Part shown: piece after piece, positions 1 through 11,479 of the stretch
Position numbering within the stretch: the first letter of the stretch is position 1
How the letters are laid out: each line of letters opens with the position of its first letter
NCBI RefSeq assembly: GCF_040958095.1
Contig: NC_091227.1
Coordinates: forward strand, 13,761,262 to 13,825,261
Origin: Procambarus clarkii
Taxonomy: Eukaryota; Arthropoda; Malacostraca; Decapoda; Cambaridae
Direction: 5' to 3'
DNA length: 64,000 nucleotides
Program-made: the position numbers and the translations under genes
The notes under the pieces: generated by a model
What the model was told of the DNA's origin: nothing
Databases searched by the model: none
What the model saw: the letters and a program-made list of their open reading frames with translations, nothing else

Positions 1-359
1 ACGAATGTCACATTCAGTGGTCATTAATGAGTAAAATTTATAAAGAAAACTACATTGAACTATTCGATCAATAATGGGGCGATTGTAATGAAGAAAATAC
101 TATGACCAATTAGGTCATTAATTTGGTGGTTACAAGCGCTCACATGACGAGTAAGGAAGATAGAAAAGTAAATGAAAGAGTTAACAAAAAATATATTATA
201 CAGAATATTTACCCTTGAAAGCCAAAATTCTAAATAAATATTTTTTTTGTTTTTTAAAGTATATGAACGGCTTATGGTTATTAGAGTTCATGTACTAAAA
301 ATGGGGTTTGTTGTGTGGTTCAGATTCGAGAGTAAATTAACATTAAGATTTGAACTCAC

Positions 360-447
360 CCGGGGAGTCACTCTGGTAGCCATCCAGATCGAAGCTTGGC
401 CAGGCGGCAGCCGCAGCTACCAGTGAACACAAGACCAGGAGCTTCAT
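360..447 (-). CDS. Hemocyanin gene, exon 1 only (partial, runs off left edge)
   Basis: First coding exon of a third hemocyanin gene. The ATG is at 447-445 (minus) and the exon ends at 360 before a GT donor (359-358, GTGAGT). It encodes a 29-residue start, [20 protein letters not shown] and on to ...YQSDSP, with the last base opening a split Gly codon. This is a secretion signal peptide followed by the start of the mature chain, nearly identical to the first exons of the two complete genes in this window, and the length (88 nt) is the same. Positions 1-359 are the 5' part of intron 1 and align base for base over long stretches with the start of intron 1 of the 10.4 kb gene, so the two are recent duplicates in the same orientation. 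Exons 2 and 3 must lie left of the window. Hemocyanin is the secreted hexameric copper oxygen carrier of crustacean hemolymph. Confidence 0.9.
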
Positions 448-482
448 GGTGGTTGTGGTGGCGAGTGGTGATTGTGGCGGCC

Positions 483-572
483 TTATATACCCCCGATGAC
501 ACCCTGCCGCTTAGCAACGAAATGCGCCTCTTATGCTAGTAATCTTTTGCTCTTGTCAACAGTATCTTATCT
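483..572 (-). promoter_or_regulatory. Core and proximal promoter of the left hemocyanin gene
   Basis: Read on the minus strand: TATATAA box at 489-483, 36 nt before the ATG; GTTGCTAAGCGG at 518-507; a block beginning GTTGACAAGAGC at 560-527; and a GATA-type site AGATAAGAT at 572-564. The same blocks occur in the same order and spacing upstream of the other two hemocyanin genes. The motifs are seen directly; transcription-factor identity is inferred. Confidence 0.75.
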
Positions 573-599
573 ATAGAATATGTGCACAAAGAAAAAATG

Positions 600-1230
600 T
601 GTTTCTGCTTTTAACTACGTAATTTGTTTAAATATGATGGACAGTGTTTAAATATGATGGACGTGCCCAAAATAGGCGAGTCGGAATTGGCATCAGTAAA
701 AAGAGTGCAATGTAACACTGTTCCAAAGTGACCCCCATGAAATGTTTCACAATACCATTATGACTCGACTCTGAATTATTATTATTATTATTTAGATTTT
801 TTCCGTATAGAAAACTTAATGTGCTGACAATCCAATTATTAAAAAACTAATAATTCTTACTCTTTAATTCTAAATAAACTTTGATATGAATTTCTGTCCT
901 TAGACTTTATGGGATGTGGGTTGATTTCTTGTGACATTGTTGGTAAACTGATTGTCTTTAATGTGTTCTTATAGTGCTATCAGTGATATTGTAGGAGAAG
1001 GAGACCTGGTCACTTCCGGGTACCCATTCTAGTAAATTATACTATATATCTATATATATAAATAGAATGTCTGTTTTTCCGAGGCTGAAGGCCAGATGCT
1101 TGGAGCTAGCATGAATCGTGAGGAGTATGAAATATTAACTTCTATAACATTCCCCACCCCACCCCTGCAATTATTTATCAAGTCTAAAATCGGCAATGTG
1201 GTTTCCTTATATTTGCATAGCGTTTTGTGC
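600..1230. other. No gene seen; AT-rich spacer
   Basis: Upstream flank of the left hemocyanin gene. It holds a duplicated 15-mer (tttaaatatgatggac, about 628-662), a short (ATT)n and an AT-rich tract near 1041-1065. No coding region is supported. Confidence 0.5.
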
Positions 1231-1232
1231 GC

Positions 1233-1400
1233 TGCAGGCGATGAGTCACAATAACGTGGCTGAAGTATGTTGGCCAGACCACACACTAGAAAGTGAAAGG
1301 ACGTCGACGTTTCGGACCGTCCTGGTCCATTCTCAAAAAATATCGACATGAGAATGGTCCAGGACGTACCGAAACGTCGTCGCCCCTTTACTTTTTAAGT
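1233..1400. mobile_element. Fold-back repeat (family R1), full palindromic copy
   Basis: Starts with a GCAGGCGATGAGTCACAATA-type end, then GACCAGACCACACACTAG. The arm containing GACGTTTCGG and GTCC is followed by its inverted copy (GAATGGTCCAGGACG...CGAAACGTCGTC). The same unit recurs at 25.0, 26.4, 38.7, 56.1 and 61.5 kb. Confidence 0.7.
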
Positions 1401-1439
1401 GTTTTGTAATAGATTCAATGTTCTGAGAGGGAAAGAGAA

Positions 1440-2240
1440 TTAAAAAGAAGTGGGGGGGGGCGGAGAGAGAGAGTATGATTCGGGGGAGAGGGGTGAAGCA
1501 AGAGGAGAGGGGAGAAATTTTGGAAGAGGGGAAAGGAGAGAGAGGTGAGAGAATCTCATATACAGATACAGATGTTTATACTTTGAGAATGTCTGTCTGT
1601 CTTGCCAAAGTTGGTGGCTTTGAGATAGCCTTGTCCAAATTTGCAAAAGGAATGGTCTTGAGTATGGGACGGACAAGGATATACTTCGACCTGTATTAGC
1701 TAAATATTTTAAGAAACTTCAACAATTATAGAAACCTCGCATGCAATTTTCGTTGTGACAATTGTAAACTATGCAGTGTGATTCCCCTAGAGTTTTTAGT
1801 ATATTTTTAAGTTACACATGCATTCAAATTTAGTAATAAATTTTCGGAGAGAATTTATTACCCTCCACTGAGAATTCAGTGGAGGGAAAGGTGGGAGGGG
1901 GGGGGAGAAAATGGAGAGGTTGAGAGTAGGAATGAAAGGAGGGAACAAGGGACTCGGTAAGAGGTGGGATCAAAGAGGAGATGGGGTGGAGGTAGGGAAG
2001 AGGGGGGAAAGAGACCTGAGTGCAGCCGGGTACACATTCCATATTAATAAATGAAAGTGTGTGTTCGAGGTGGAGGGGAGAGTAGGAAAGAGTGGGGAGA
2101 AAAAAGAAAACGAGGAAGATAAGAGGGAAGAGGGACGAAAGTGGTAGAGGGGGGAAAGAAAGTGTATGTGAGGTGAGGGGGAAACAAGAGGGGTGGAATG
2201 TGGGGTCGGGGGAGAGAGAGGCTATGCCGGACACGGCCGG
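1440..2240. other. Purine-rich G/A tracts
   Basis: Two blocks (about 1445-1550 and 1880-2225) are strongly purine-rich on the plus strand, with G runs up to 9. Open frames here arise from low complexity. Short similar segments ending in CCGGGTAC (near 1013-1023, 2026-2032 and 2239-2245) look like a dispersed repeat. Confidence 0.45.
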
Positions 2241-2318
2241 GTACCCCTTTTGTGTATGCAAATTATATATTAGTATATTTTGATAGCAGTCATGTAAACA
2301 TTTGTTGTTGAATATGAC

Positions 2319-2980
2319 CGAAAGGGTAAGATTAATGATTCTAATACGAATCTTCTCAATATGTCTTATGTTTTTATTCACTGTCGAGGCTAGTTTAAAA
2401 ATTTAACTCCCCAAAGTTCATTTTCGCACTTTATTTATGGTCTGACGCCTAGAAGCATTTCCCAAGACACTTCTTACAATTTCAAAGACAATTTTACATA
2501 CGCTGTCAATGCTTATATTCGCTTGGGGTGAGGAAATACAGGACATGACTGAGATGAACAAATGAATCAATGGGTACACCATTGCATGTTCTATCTTCTT
2601 GCTTCTGTGTTGGTTCAGAGTCGTAAAGTGAGTAGAATGTAATTGTGTGTTAATTGTTTGTTCGTTTTGATTTTTTGATGTGTTGGGCCTCGCTGAAGTC
2701 GAGTCTCCTGTTGTCGTCGTTGTATCTGTCGATAATTTCTGTGCTGCTTGATGATACAAGACAATCATGTCCAGTATCACCTCACTCCAAGCGAATATAA
2801 GTATTGACAGTGAATGTAAAATTGTCTTAAAAAAGTAAGAAGTGTCTTGCGAAACCCTTCTACGCGTCAGACCATAAATAAAATGTGAATATGAACGTTG
2901 GAGAGTTAATTTCTCAACTAGCCTCGACAGTGAAGTAAAACATAAGAAATATTGAGAAAATTCGTGTTAGAATCATTATT

Positions 2981-2983
<3 letters not shown>
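2319..2983. mobile_element. MITE-like element with about 210-bp terminal inverted repeats
   Basis: The left arm (about 2320-2535) and right arm (about 2775-2983) are inverted copies. Landmarks are CACTGTCGAGGCTAGTT (left, 2381-2397) against AACTAGCCTCGACAGTG (right, 2917-2933), and GCTTATATTCGCTTGG (left) against CCAAGCGAATATAAG (right). About 240 bp of unrelated sequence lies between them. No transposase is visible, so it is probably non-autonomous. The right end abuts a (TA)n array. Confidence 0.65.

Positions 2984-3059
<76 letters not shown>
2984..3059. repeat. (TA)n microsatellite
   Basis: About 38 uninterrupted TA units, directly abutting the MITE-like element on the left and, on the right, a dispersed repeat (ACCACCTCTGGTGCATTTG) also seen near 43.1 and 61.4 kb. 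Confidence 0.95.
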
Positions 3060-3062
<3 letters not shown>

Positions 3063-3129
3063 GAGTGTACCACCTCTGGTGCATTTGTAAGGACCAATAG
3101 CCTCGGAGAAGAAAATAAAGAGTATTCAG

Positions 3130-4340
3130 GGTAGTTATTTATTTATTTCCTCTGAATTTGACACAGAAGCGCTGGAACAAAACTCTTGGCTACTTTTGCT
3201 ATCTCATGTTTGCTAAAAGAGCTCCGCTCTCAGATTCGTGTGAAAATTAAGTGCACATTCAACGCAGAATCAAGTGTCTCTGATCCTATTGACACGAACT
3301 TGTTACAATGCTCTAAGCTTCTCTACTTATTGATTTTTTGAGTCTCCTTCAAGGTGACGTCCCAACTACCTTCAGATACACAGTTCTGTTGATATATATT
3401 AATCAATGTAGTTGCAAAATTGCAATCCTTGACATCCTGTTTACAATCCCTCCAAGAATGCCGTGTCCTTTATCTGATCCGTTTCCACTGCCTCATTTCT
3501 GAATATATGGAGTTTTTTGTGCTAAGCTAGGACGTAGCTAGACTTATCGTGGTGTCATTGATTGCTTAGTACTTAGCTAACTTTCCCCCTGACATACGAC
3601 AGGTGAGACCACGGTGCACTTCAAGTATTACTCAAGTACTCTATCCACTGTTCCACAGCGCTCATAAAGAGAAACAGAGGGTTGACGGCTACACACTACC
3701 CTAGCTCTCTTTTCTACTTTCCCCATTGTCAGAATTACCTAATTGTTTTTTGTCCCGGGTCAGGGCACAAATATATTTTAAACCCACAATCAACCAGACC
3801 ACTTTCGTACACAACATCGCCTGACATCCACTTGGAGCAGTTTATAACTCATAGGTGTACCATGATTGTACTTTTAGAAGTTTGATTATATTCGTTTTGG
3901 CGAAGACGTAATCATTACTTTTGTGCTGTCAAAACTGCTTAGTTTGTTGAATGCCTGTCATCAAACTAATTAACTGGCTCAAGTTACCTGGAATCAGGTA
4001 AGTGAATCAGGCATATAAGGCCTTCCAAACGTATATCAACACCTATAAAGTATTGACAAATATTGTCATTAAAGTCGCACAATTTACTTTGCCAAATGGC
4101 CGTTCAAGTACAATGGTCATTCAAGGGACATTACCTAGGAATGACCTAGAACATGACCTAGAACAATGTCTAGGGACATGGTTCTGACTTTGGGAATAAA
4201 TCACATCTGTTTCTCACATCAAACAATTTGGATCTCTCTTCTCTATCTGGATATCTCTTCTCCGCGAGAAATAATTACAGAAACAATGAACAAATGTAAA
4301 TGTATTTGCTTTGTAAAATAACATTTGTATACTGTACGGA
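3130..4340. other. No gene seen
   Basis: Unique-looking AT-rich sequence. Short open frames have no recognisable protein features. Confidence 0.4.
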
Positions 4341-4354
4341 TTTGGAACTCCTTG

Positions 4355-4450
4355 AATGGTTTTAACAGACTGGGGAAGAAATAGCATAAGCTACTTTTAT
4401 GTTTTTGAGATGTATTTTATAATCTCAAACATACTTGAATGTGAATGAAT
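4355..4450 (-). repeat. Dispersed repeat fragment (family F)
   Basis: On the minus strand it reads TTCAAGTATGTTT...ATACATCTCAAA...TAGCTTATGCTATTTCT. This matches 48905-48985 (plus), so it is a dispersed element with an inverted relative. Confidence 0.5.
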
Positions 4451-4557
4451 TATTAATTGGATATCTAGTGCAACTTTTGATGGGTGATTGGACACGAATT
4501 AGCAAGATGATTTTTATTTAGAGAGCATAAACGAGGAAAAGACTATATCACCACTTA

Positions 4558-5002
4558 TCAGGTTGTTTGCATGCCCCCCCTCCCAACCATGCATTTCAAA
4601 TGTTTTTTCTTTAGAATTCCATATTTATGATCGAGGTTTGGGATTATCAAGCAAAGTAGGTTTGGTTCAGGTTGCACTTTTATCAATATTTTAGAAATAG
4701 TCTTGTTATCTGTTAAGGTAACAAGAATTCCACAGCAATTCAAAACTGACAACCATATCAATGTACGAAGCGTGCTGTTGTCGAGACCTGTTGGTACTGA
4801 AGTTTTTTCCGAGCATCTAAACGTTTTACAGATAACGAAAGGAAGTGGAATAGTACTTGTAGAAGGTATTGTTAATACTTGGTGTTTCTGGTATTGGAGC
4901 CCCAGGATGATAGCGCGAGTGTTAAGGACACAGACATTTGGAAAAAAAGGAAATGCCATTTCCTTCGCATTGATCGTCAGGTACAGGGAAGGTTCAAGGT
5001 AT
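4558..5002 (-). other. 147-codon open frame of unknown nature
   Basis: This minus-strand frame is free of stops between TGA at 5002 and TGA at 4558. The longest ATG-initiated product is 133 residues (from 4959). An overlapping plus-strand frame (4703-5020) is also open. I recognise no domain, signal peptide or repeat. It may be a decayed transposon fragment or chance; I would not call it a gene without a homology or transcript match. Confidence 0.2.
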
Positions 5003-5019
5003 CAACAAGATATCGTTTA

Positions 5020-6060
5020 GGCACTTTAGATTTCTTCTCTTATTGTGGACATCCATAACATTGTTGATACGACAACGGTCTCGTGCTTTTGAGACTAAGT
5101 TCGAATCTCTTGGTGATTCAAGTGCATAATCGTGAAAGTACTGTAAAGTTGTTGTTTTGTTTGTTGCAAAATTACGTTGTATTGTTGTTAAAACAGCGTG
5201 TTATATTTTTCTGTTGTGATCTTGTTAGTGCATTACACTGAACTTCTTGTCAGTCACAGTCACCAACTCGTCCTAATATGGGACATCTGCTAAACTTTTC
5301 ACTCCAAATCCTACTAAAGAAATCCTTTTTCGACAAACAGTTGTATAAACAAATGACAAATAATAAATGTACTGATATATTCGCAAGATTGTAACCTGTT
5401 TGGAGTATCACGTGTGAATATAAGTCAGGTTTAAATGCATCTTTATTATTGGTCTTTTTTTTCTCAAAGTTAAAATTCTTTGTTTAAGTATCGCTTTTTG
5501 GTAAAAAACGCAGACCACCATCTGGTGGACAATGCATACTTTGCTAGGCTAAATAAAATAAGATAAACAATTCAATTAATGTATTTAAACATACAATAAT
5601 GGATGGATGAACTCCATACATAGTCTGGAGACATTCATAATTTTTTTTATTATTTAATTGGTGTGGTTATTATTGCTGTTATTAAAGATTCTCTGGCGTG
5701 TAAATATTGTGCAATATTGCTCAATTACTGACATCATAAATTAAATATTGCTTCAATAAAATGATTTTGCAAGTTCTTGTTGCAATAGATCCTTGAATAT
5801 ACACACATGTTTTACAAACTGCTGAAGAACTTTCACTAAATAATCGTAAGTAACAATGAATAATAATATGTAGTCTTAGATAACTTTTAAATGTGTTTTA
5901 CATATACTAAAATATGCAGTCATTAATTCGTCATGTTTGAAAAAATATATTTTGAAAAGCCAAATATCGAGCTACTAATGAAAACGTTAATTTTGATTTG
6001 GCTGAAGGTTCTCATTGAAAGTGCTCAATGCTGGTGGTCATTGTTGGTGCTCGATGTTGG
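5020..6060. other. 3' flank of hemocyanin gene; no gene seen
   Basis: AT-rich DNA downstream of the minus-strand hemocyanin gene. Candidate poly(A) signals on the minus strand (AATAAA) include one at 5447-5442. None is close to the stop codon, so the mRNA end is unresolved. Confidence 0.4.
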
Positions 6061-6068
6061 TGGTCATT

Positions 6069-9000
6069 CTACTGGTGCTCACCGTGGAAGACCTTGACGT
6101 AAACTCTCTTGATATTGGGAGTCTCAAGGAAGACACGATTGTCTGGGACTCTGCGGTCGACGGGGTAACCCATGGGCCGCTTGTCTGGGTACTTTTCTCC
6201 GTGAATGCCACACTGAGCATGCGTGGCGCCAAGCTCTTCAGGATTGTCTACGGTCTTATCCTCGTCGCCGTTGGTCACACCCACAAACAAGGCGAAGTCC
6301 ATTCCCCTCTCCTTACCCTTAGGCAGGAGCAGTCTGTTGGGGATGCCACACGACCGTTCGAACTCGTGAAGGTCAAGTTTGCTGCCGCTGGTTACGGCCG
6401 CGTCAGTTCTCTTCTTCAATTCTTCGAAGCTTAGTCTGTCAGGGACTGTTACTGAAGAGTCAACGGACTTGCGAACAACGTGGTTAGTTCCGGGAGCAAC
6501 TGTAGGGAATAATATAAAAATTGCATGTTACATCTTGTAGCAGTTTTTGATGTAGTTAAAAGCATTTAATTAACAGGTTATTAATTAAAATATTGTTTTA
6601 TTGTGCATGGACGATGCACAAGTTTCTCAAAATATAATATAATTAAATTACAATTCAAGGCAGGTTTTACTTACGTGATTTATAAAACTTGTCCATCTCA
6701 ATGCAGTACCAGTGACCTTCTTCCCAGGTGAAGGTGACTCCATTGCTGTCCTTAAGAGGACACAAGAAGATGCGGATGGTTCCTAGTACTTTATTTCCAT
6801 TATTGTTGCTGATGTCAATATTGTAAGAAAATTCTTCGTGGTTGAGGCGCTTTACATCAGCGGAGATGTCAACATCTGCCACGTTATCCGACTTGTCTAC
6901 TGCATTAACAAGACTGAACTCGAAAGTATCAAAGAATGTCTTGAGTTCTCCATCAATGGCAACACTGTCCACGACCACGCCGGGGAACTCTATGTCCGAT
7001 TTGGTGTAAGGAGGAAGACTGTCTTTGTGTTCCTTGAAAAGGTTGTCCATGTATTTGTGAAGTCTAAAGAAGCTTGGGTCACGGGTCGCGGTCTCGAAGT
7101 GTTCCATGACACCTGGAGGCATGTCGAACTTGCCGTGAGGATCACCTTGGCGACCAAGCATTATGTGAGCTGTGTTGTGCAGGGCTCCGTAATATTGCGC
7201 ATTGGGGCTGTACACTGAAGATTCAATGATGTCTCCTAGTAGGTCGATGCCGTGCTCGTTTCTGATGTCAATATGGTTTCCGCTTTTGTCTGTGATGTAG
7301 CCAAGAGCAATGGCGTCGCGAATGCGGCTCTCTAAGATAACCATGTCACGCACTCTAGCTACACCATCAACGTCTTCGAAGTGAACGTTGTCAGGACGAG
7401 CTGGGAACTCTCCGCCATACTTGTAGCTGGTATGTGGAGCAAATCCTTCGTGAATAACCTTTTCCCAGTGTATTTCATCAACAACATCCAGCCAGTTGGA
7501 GAGGCGCTCAGAGTCAAAGCGAGCAGTAAGTTGGTGGTGAACCCAGAAGAAGAGCTCTCCCTTGCGGTCCAGGTGGTAGCCGTAGGAGTCCTTCCACCAG
7601 AAGGGGAAGTCCATATGCCAAGTAACGTGGTGAATGTTCATGCCAATATCCTCGCCGAAGTATGCCACTCGCTGTTCCTTGTTCTTCTTTGTTCCAGTGA
7701 AATCCATGTGGAATTTGCCTGGTGTCTGGGTCATCTTGGCTGAGTAAGCCTTGTTGATGATCTCACTGTTGGTGAACAGGTGAGGAGTGACTTCGTAGAG
7801 TGGAGGAAGTACAATGCCATGTCCCAGATCTGAGTGGATGACAGCCACATAGAGTGCGTACACAAACTCTCCTTCATTCACGCGCTCACGGAAGTAAGCA
7901 GCGTTGTCAAGGAAGCCCTCCCACGTTCTGCAGTGAATCAGAACTTCAAAGAGTAGGAGAGCTTCTTCACGTTGGCGTGTATTAAAAAGTGAGAACCAGT
8001 GGTGCTGCTCCAACAGCCTGCCGTCTTTGAGCTCCTCCAGAAGCGCATGGACGGCTGCGCCATCATCAGTGTAGAGGGAGGTGTCAGCCTCAGGGGAGAA
8101 GGTCCCTGCGAGATCCTTCAGGTCTTTATAGTGAAGGTGGTCATAGACGTGCTCCAGCAGGTGGTTTACATCTTGCTGTTTCTTGGCTAAGGGCGTACCT
8201 GGAGAAAATAAATGGTCGTTGTTTATTACATGCAAGTTTATGAAATATTTGTCCTGAAGAAGACAATTTGCTCGGAGAAACTGACTGAATGTATCTTTAT
8301 AACAGAATTATCAAATTGACAACTAACAAAATTTACTAACAAGTTGCTAGCACTGTCACGTCCACCACGTTAGGCGAATATCAAAATGATCCCGAATGTT
8401 TAATTACTTGAAGTAATATTCTAAGTATATATCCATTCAATATTCAGATTGCCTCAGCTTGTACATGTAATTCTGAAATTAACTGTATATTTTCAATTTC
8501 CATCGTTTTAGGATCAGTACGTAATAAATTCATTCTGAAGATACACGAGCCAATTGTTGAACATAATGGTAGCGTTGCTGAGGACCCAGCACATCCTCCA
8601 ATAATGATATAATTAAAGTACGTAAAGCAAATATTTGGTAAAATGTACAGCAATGGACTGTAGTAACCAACAAATTTCAGGTTCTCTACTATTAATCTTA
8701 TTGAGGGCACAAGAAAAACCCCAAACCAAACCTGAAGTTTGTAATGTCTACTGAAATACACATTGAACACAGATGTGTTCAATTAGGCCTATGATTGCAC
8801 AAATAACTTCTAGGATTTTTATTTTTAGCCTAGTACAGGTGAGATTTGATTATTTAGTTACAGGTTCATTATTAATGCAATTTGGGGTAATCAAACGTTC
8901 AAAAAGTTTTTGGGCCTAATATTGCATTTTCGTATGTTTGAATCTTTTTAGCTATGAGTACTGTCATTTTTAGAGGATTGGTTGCTAGGACCATAAGTGT

Positions 9001-10396
9001 CCTCTCCAGGGACTATATGACGAGAGTCCTCTCCAAGACCATGTGGTCCCTGGAGAGGACACCTGTCATATGACAAGTGTCCTCTTCAAGGATCATATGA
9101 CAAGTGTCCTCTCCAGGGACCATATGACAGGTGTCCTCTCCAGGGACCATATTACAGGTGTCCTCTCCGAGGACTATATGACAAGGGTTTTCTCCAGGAA
9201 ATACATGAGAAGTGTCCTTTTTCGAGGACTATAACAACAAGTGTCCTTTTTCGAGGACTATATGACAAGTGTCCTTTTTCGAGGACTATATGACAAGTGT
9301 CCTTTTTCGAGGACTATATGACAAGTGTCCTTTTTCGAGGACTATATGACAAGTGTCCTTTTTCGAGGACTATATGACAAGTGTCCACTCGAAAGACCAT
9401 ATGACAAGTGTCCTCTCCGGGGAACTATATGACCAGTGACCTCAGGTACCATTATAATACGAGGCATCACAGACTACTTCATGACAAGTGGAGTTACTGA
9501 CTACCACATAACATGTTATCGCACGACGACCGGTGATGTTTCAGACCAAAGGGAATTATTTTGCGGCATGTATTGAGTGGTCAGAGAAACACTGAAAATT
9601 AATGGCTTTAAAACAGCATTCTAAATACAACTGCGCAGCGCACTGCTGTGCACTATGAGGTAACAGCGCCATGAGCTCTGTGGAGTTAACAGCTGGTATA
9701 TGCGCTCTACACCTGTTGGAAATTTTAGTTTGCTCTCGCCTTTCGGTAATTTTCCTGAATATTTCTCACACGCTGTACTGGGTACCAAAAGTCCAAGTCG
9801 GGAGATGAAACTGTTAAACTCTGATTTTTCAGTCGGTGAAGGTGATCAGTTCTACGACTGGTAGAACTGATTATAAACTGGCAGAAGCGCATCATAAACA
9901 AGAACTTAAAAGACACGTCTCATACATTATCACCGTTTGAAAGTTCGGAATAATGTCACTTAAAGTGGTCACTAATGAGTAAAATTAATAAAGAAAACTC
10001 CATATAACTATTCGATCAATAACGAGGTGATGGTAGTGAGGAAAATACTATAACCAATTAGGTCAGTAAATGGGTGGTTACAAGCGTGCACATCACGAAT
10101 AAGGAAGATAGGAAAGGAAATGAAAGAGATAACAAAAAACAAAATACATTATACAGAATATTTAACCTTGAAAACCAAAATTCTAAATATTTTTTGTTGT
10201 TAAAGTATGTGAACGGCTTATGTTCATGGGGGTTCATGTACGAAAATGGGGTTTGTTGTGAGGTTCAGAGTCTAAAGTAAGAATAACAACAGTAAGATTT
10301 GAACTCACCCGGGGTGTCACTCTGGTAGCCATCCAGATCGAAGCTTGGCCAGGCGGCAGCCGCCACTACCAGTGAACACAAGACCAGGAGCTTCAT
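6069..10396 (-). CDS. Hemocyanin subunit, complete three-exon gene
   Basis: Coding exons on the minus strand are 10396-10309, 8198-6675 and 6499-6069 (88+1524+431 nt, 680 residues plus TAG). Donors are GT at 10308, 6674; acceptors end AG at 8199 and 6500; both introns interrupt after the first base of a codon. Exon 1 encodes a signal peptide ([15 protein letters not shown]). The product has the arthropod hemocyanin order: helical N domain (about 35-155), type-3 copper M domain (about 165-425), beta-rich C domain. Copper-A ligands sit in [11 protein letters not shown] and FFWVHHQLT (His220, 224, 250). Copper-B ligands sit in GALHNTAH and FFRLHKYMD (His370, 374, 410). Exon 3 carries the family motif [13 protein letters not shown]. 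The protein is secreted into hemolymph, forms hexamers, and binds O2 between the two coppers. Intron 1 (2110 bp) holds a 28-bp minisatellite. No frameshift or missing ligand is seen, so the gene looks functional. Antisense open frames across exon 2 are shadows. Confidence 0.97.
8199..10308 (-). other. Hemocyanin intron 1 (2110 bp)
   Basis: A phase-1 intron between the signal-peptide exon and the main exon. Its first 350 bp (10308 down to about 9950) closely match positions 359-1 of the window. The middle contains the tandem repeat at 9028-9442. Confidence 0.85.
9028..9442. repeat. 28-bp minisatellite inside hemocyanin intron 1
   Basis: About 14 degenerate copies of a unit like GTGTCCTTTTTCGAGGACTA followed by TATGACAA. 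Each unit carries an internal inverted motif (GTCCTYTYCRRGGAC), so single units can form small hairpins. Confidence 0.85.
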
Positions 10397-10432
10397 GGTG
10401 ACGAGTGGTGGTGAGTGGTGATTGTGGCGGCC

Positions 10433-10530
10433 TTATATACCCCCTGATGCCACCGCGCCCGCTTAGCAACGACGATCCTTTTTCCACACCTCTCATACTT
10501 GTAATCTTTTACTCTTTACAACACTATCTT
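10433..10530 (-). promoter_or_regulatory. Core and proximal promoter of the minus-strand hemocyanin gene
   Basis: On the minus strand: TATATAA at 10439-10433, 37 nt before the ATG; GTTGCTAAGCGG at 10470-10459; and GTTGTAAAGAGTAAAAGATT opening the block 10522-10489. The GATA-like site is imperfect here (AGATATAAGAT). Order and spacing match the other two hemocyanin promoters. Confidence 0.75.
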
Positions 10531-10944
10531 ATATCTGGAATACGTGTTTAAAGGAATAGGAAATGTGTTTCTTGAATTCAACCAAGTTAATTTTGATTAC
10601 TGTGTTACATATATATTATTGGTAGCTAAAACGTAACTAATATAATGTCAGTTTTTCTGTCTGAGGCTAGAAGCCTCAGACAGATGCTTTTGGTTAGTTT
10701 CATTAAACTTTGCAGGGTGACTGAGTGTAGAAGGACTGTCACAGGCATGTGATTCGACCCCCATGTCCCTTTCACGAAGTCGGTGTGAATAAAACACATT
10801 TGATATTAATATTTTAGAATTTAGGTATTGACATACAAAATGCATATTCTGAATTGCAGATTGCATATTTAACTATTCTCTCTCTCTCTGTATATTCGAA
10901 CAAGCTTGAAAGGTCCCCAAACCAATATGCAACTGAAAACTCCA

Positions 10945-11032
10945 CACCCCAGAAGGATTCGAACCCAGACAGCCAAAACCACTGTGCACCTTGGCGTACC
11001 TGGTTCCTTAACCGCTTGACCACACTGGCTGT
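10945..11032 (-). mobile_element. tRNA-derived SINE head
   Basis: On the minus strand it begins GCCAGTGTGGTCAAGCGG (A-box-like) and has a B box GGGTTCGAATCC at 10966-10955. No full cloverleaf closes, so it is a SINE and not a tRNA gene. A fold-back follows at 11035-11241. Confidence 0.6.
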
Positions 11033-11034
11033 GC

Positions 11035-11241
11035 AAAAAATGTTGGAAGTCGTGAGACTTATGTCCCCAACATCCGACAGCGCTCGGCGGTAAACTTGGA
11101 CATAGATATTTCATGGAATCACCTCACTTGGTGGGGCCACGTGAGCAACACATATCCAAGTGATGAAATCTCTATGTCCAAGTTAACCCATTGACCGCTG
11201 ACGGATGTGGAATAGTCTCACGACTTCCAACATTTTTTGTA
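11035..11241. repeat. Fold-back (long inverted repeat)
   Basis: The arms are about 11036-11125 and 11155-11241. TGTTGGAAGTCGTGAGACT on the left is matched by AGTCTCACGACTTCCAACA on the right, and ACTTGGACATAGA by TCTATGTCCAAGT. The arms are imperfect in the middle. Confidence 0.7.
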
Positions 11242-11319
11242 CAGTAAAGTAATGGGAAGGGAGGTGATGGTGGAAGGAGTAGTGATGTAGTGGGAGGAAG
11301 GGGGGGAGGGTAGTGAGCT

Positions 11320-11470
11320 TGAGGAAGGGAGGGAGGCGGGGAAGGAATATGGGTAAGGGAAGCGGGGAAGGAATATGGGTAAGGGAGGCGGGGAAGCAAT
11401 ATGGGTAAGGGAGGCGGGGGAGCAATATGGGTAAGGGAGGCGGGGAAGGAATATGGGTAAGGGAGGTGGT
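11320..11470. repeat. G-rich minisatellite, about 26-bp unit
   Basis: Five or six copies of a unit like GGAATATGGGTAAGGGAGGC with GGGGAA. The proline-rich reverse-strand frames here come from the repeat. Confidence 0.8.
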
Positions 11471-11479
11471 TGGTAGAGG

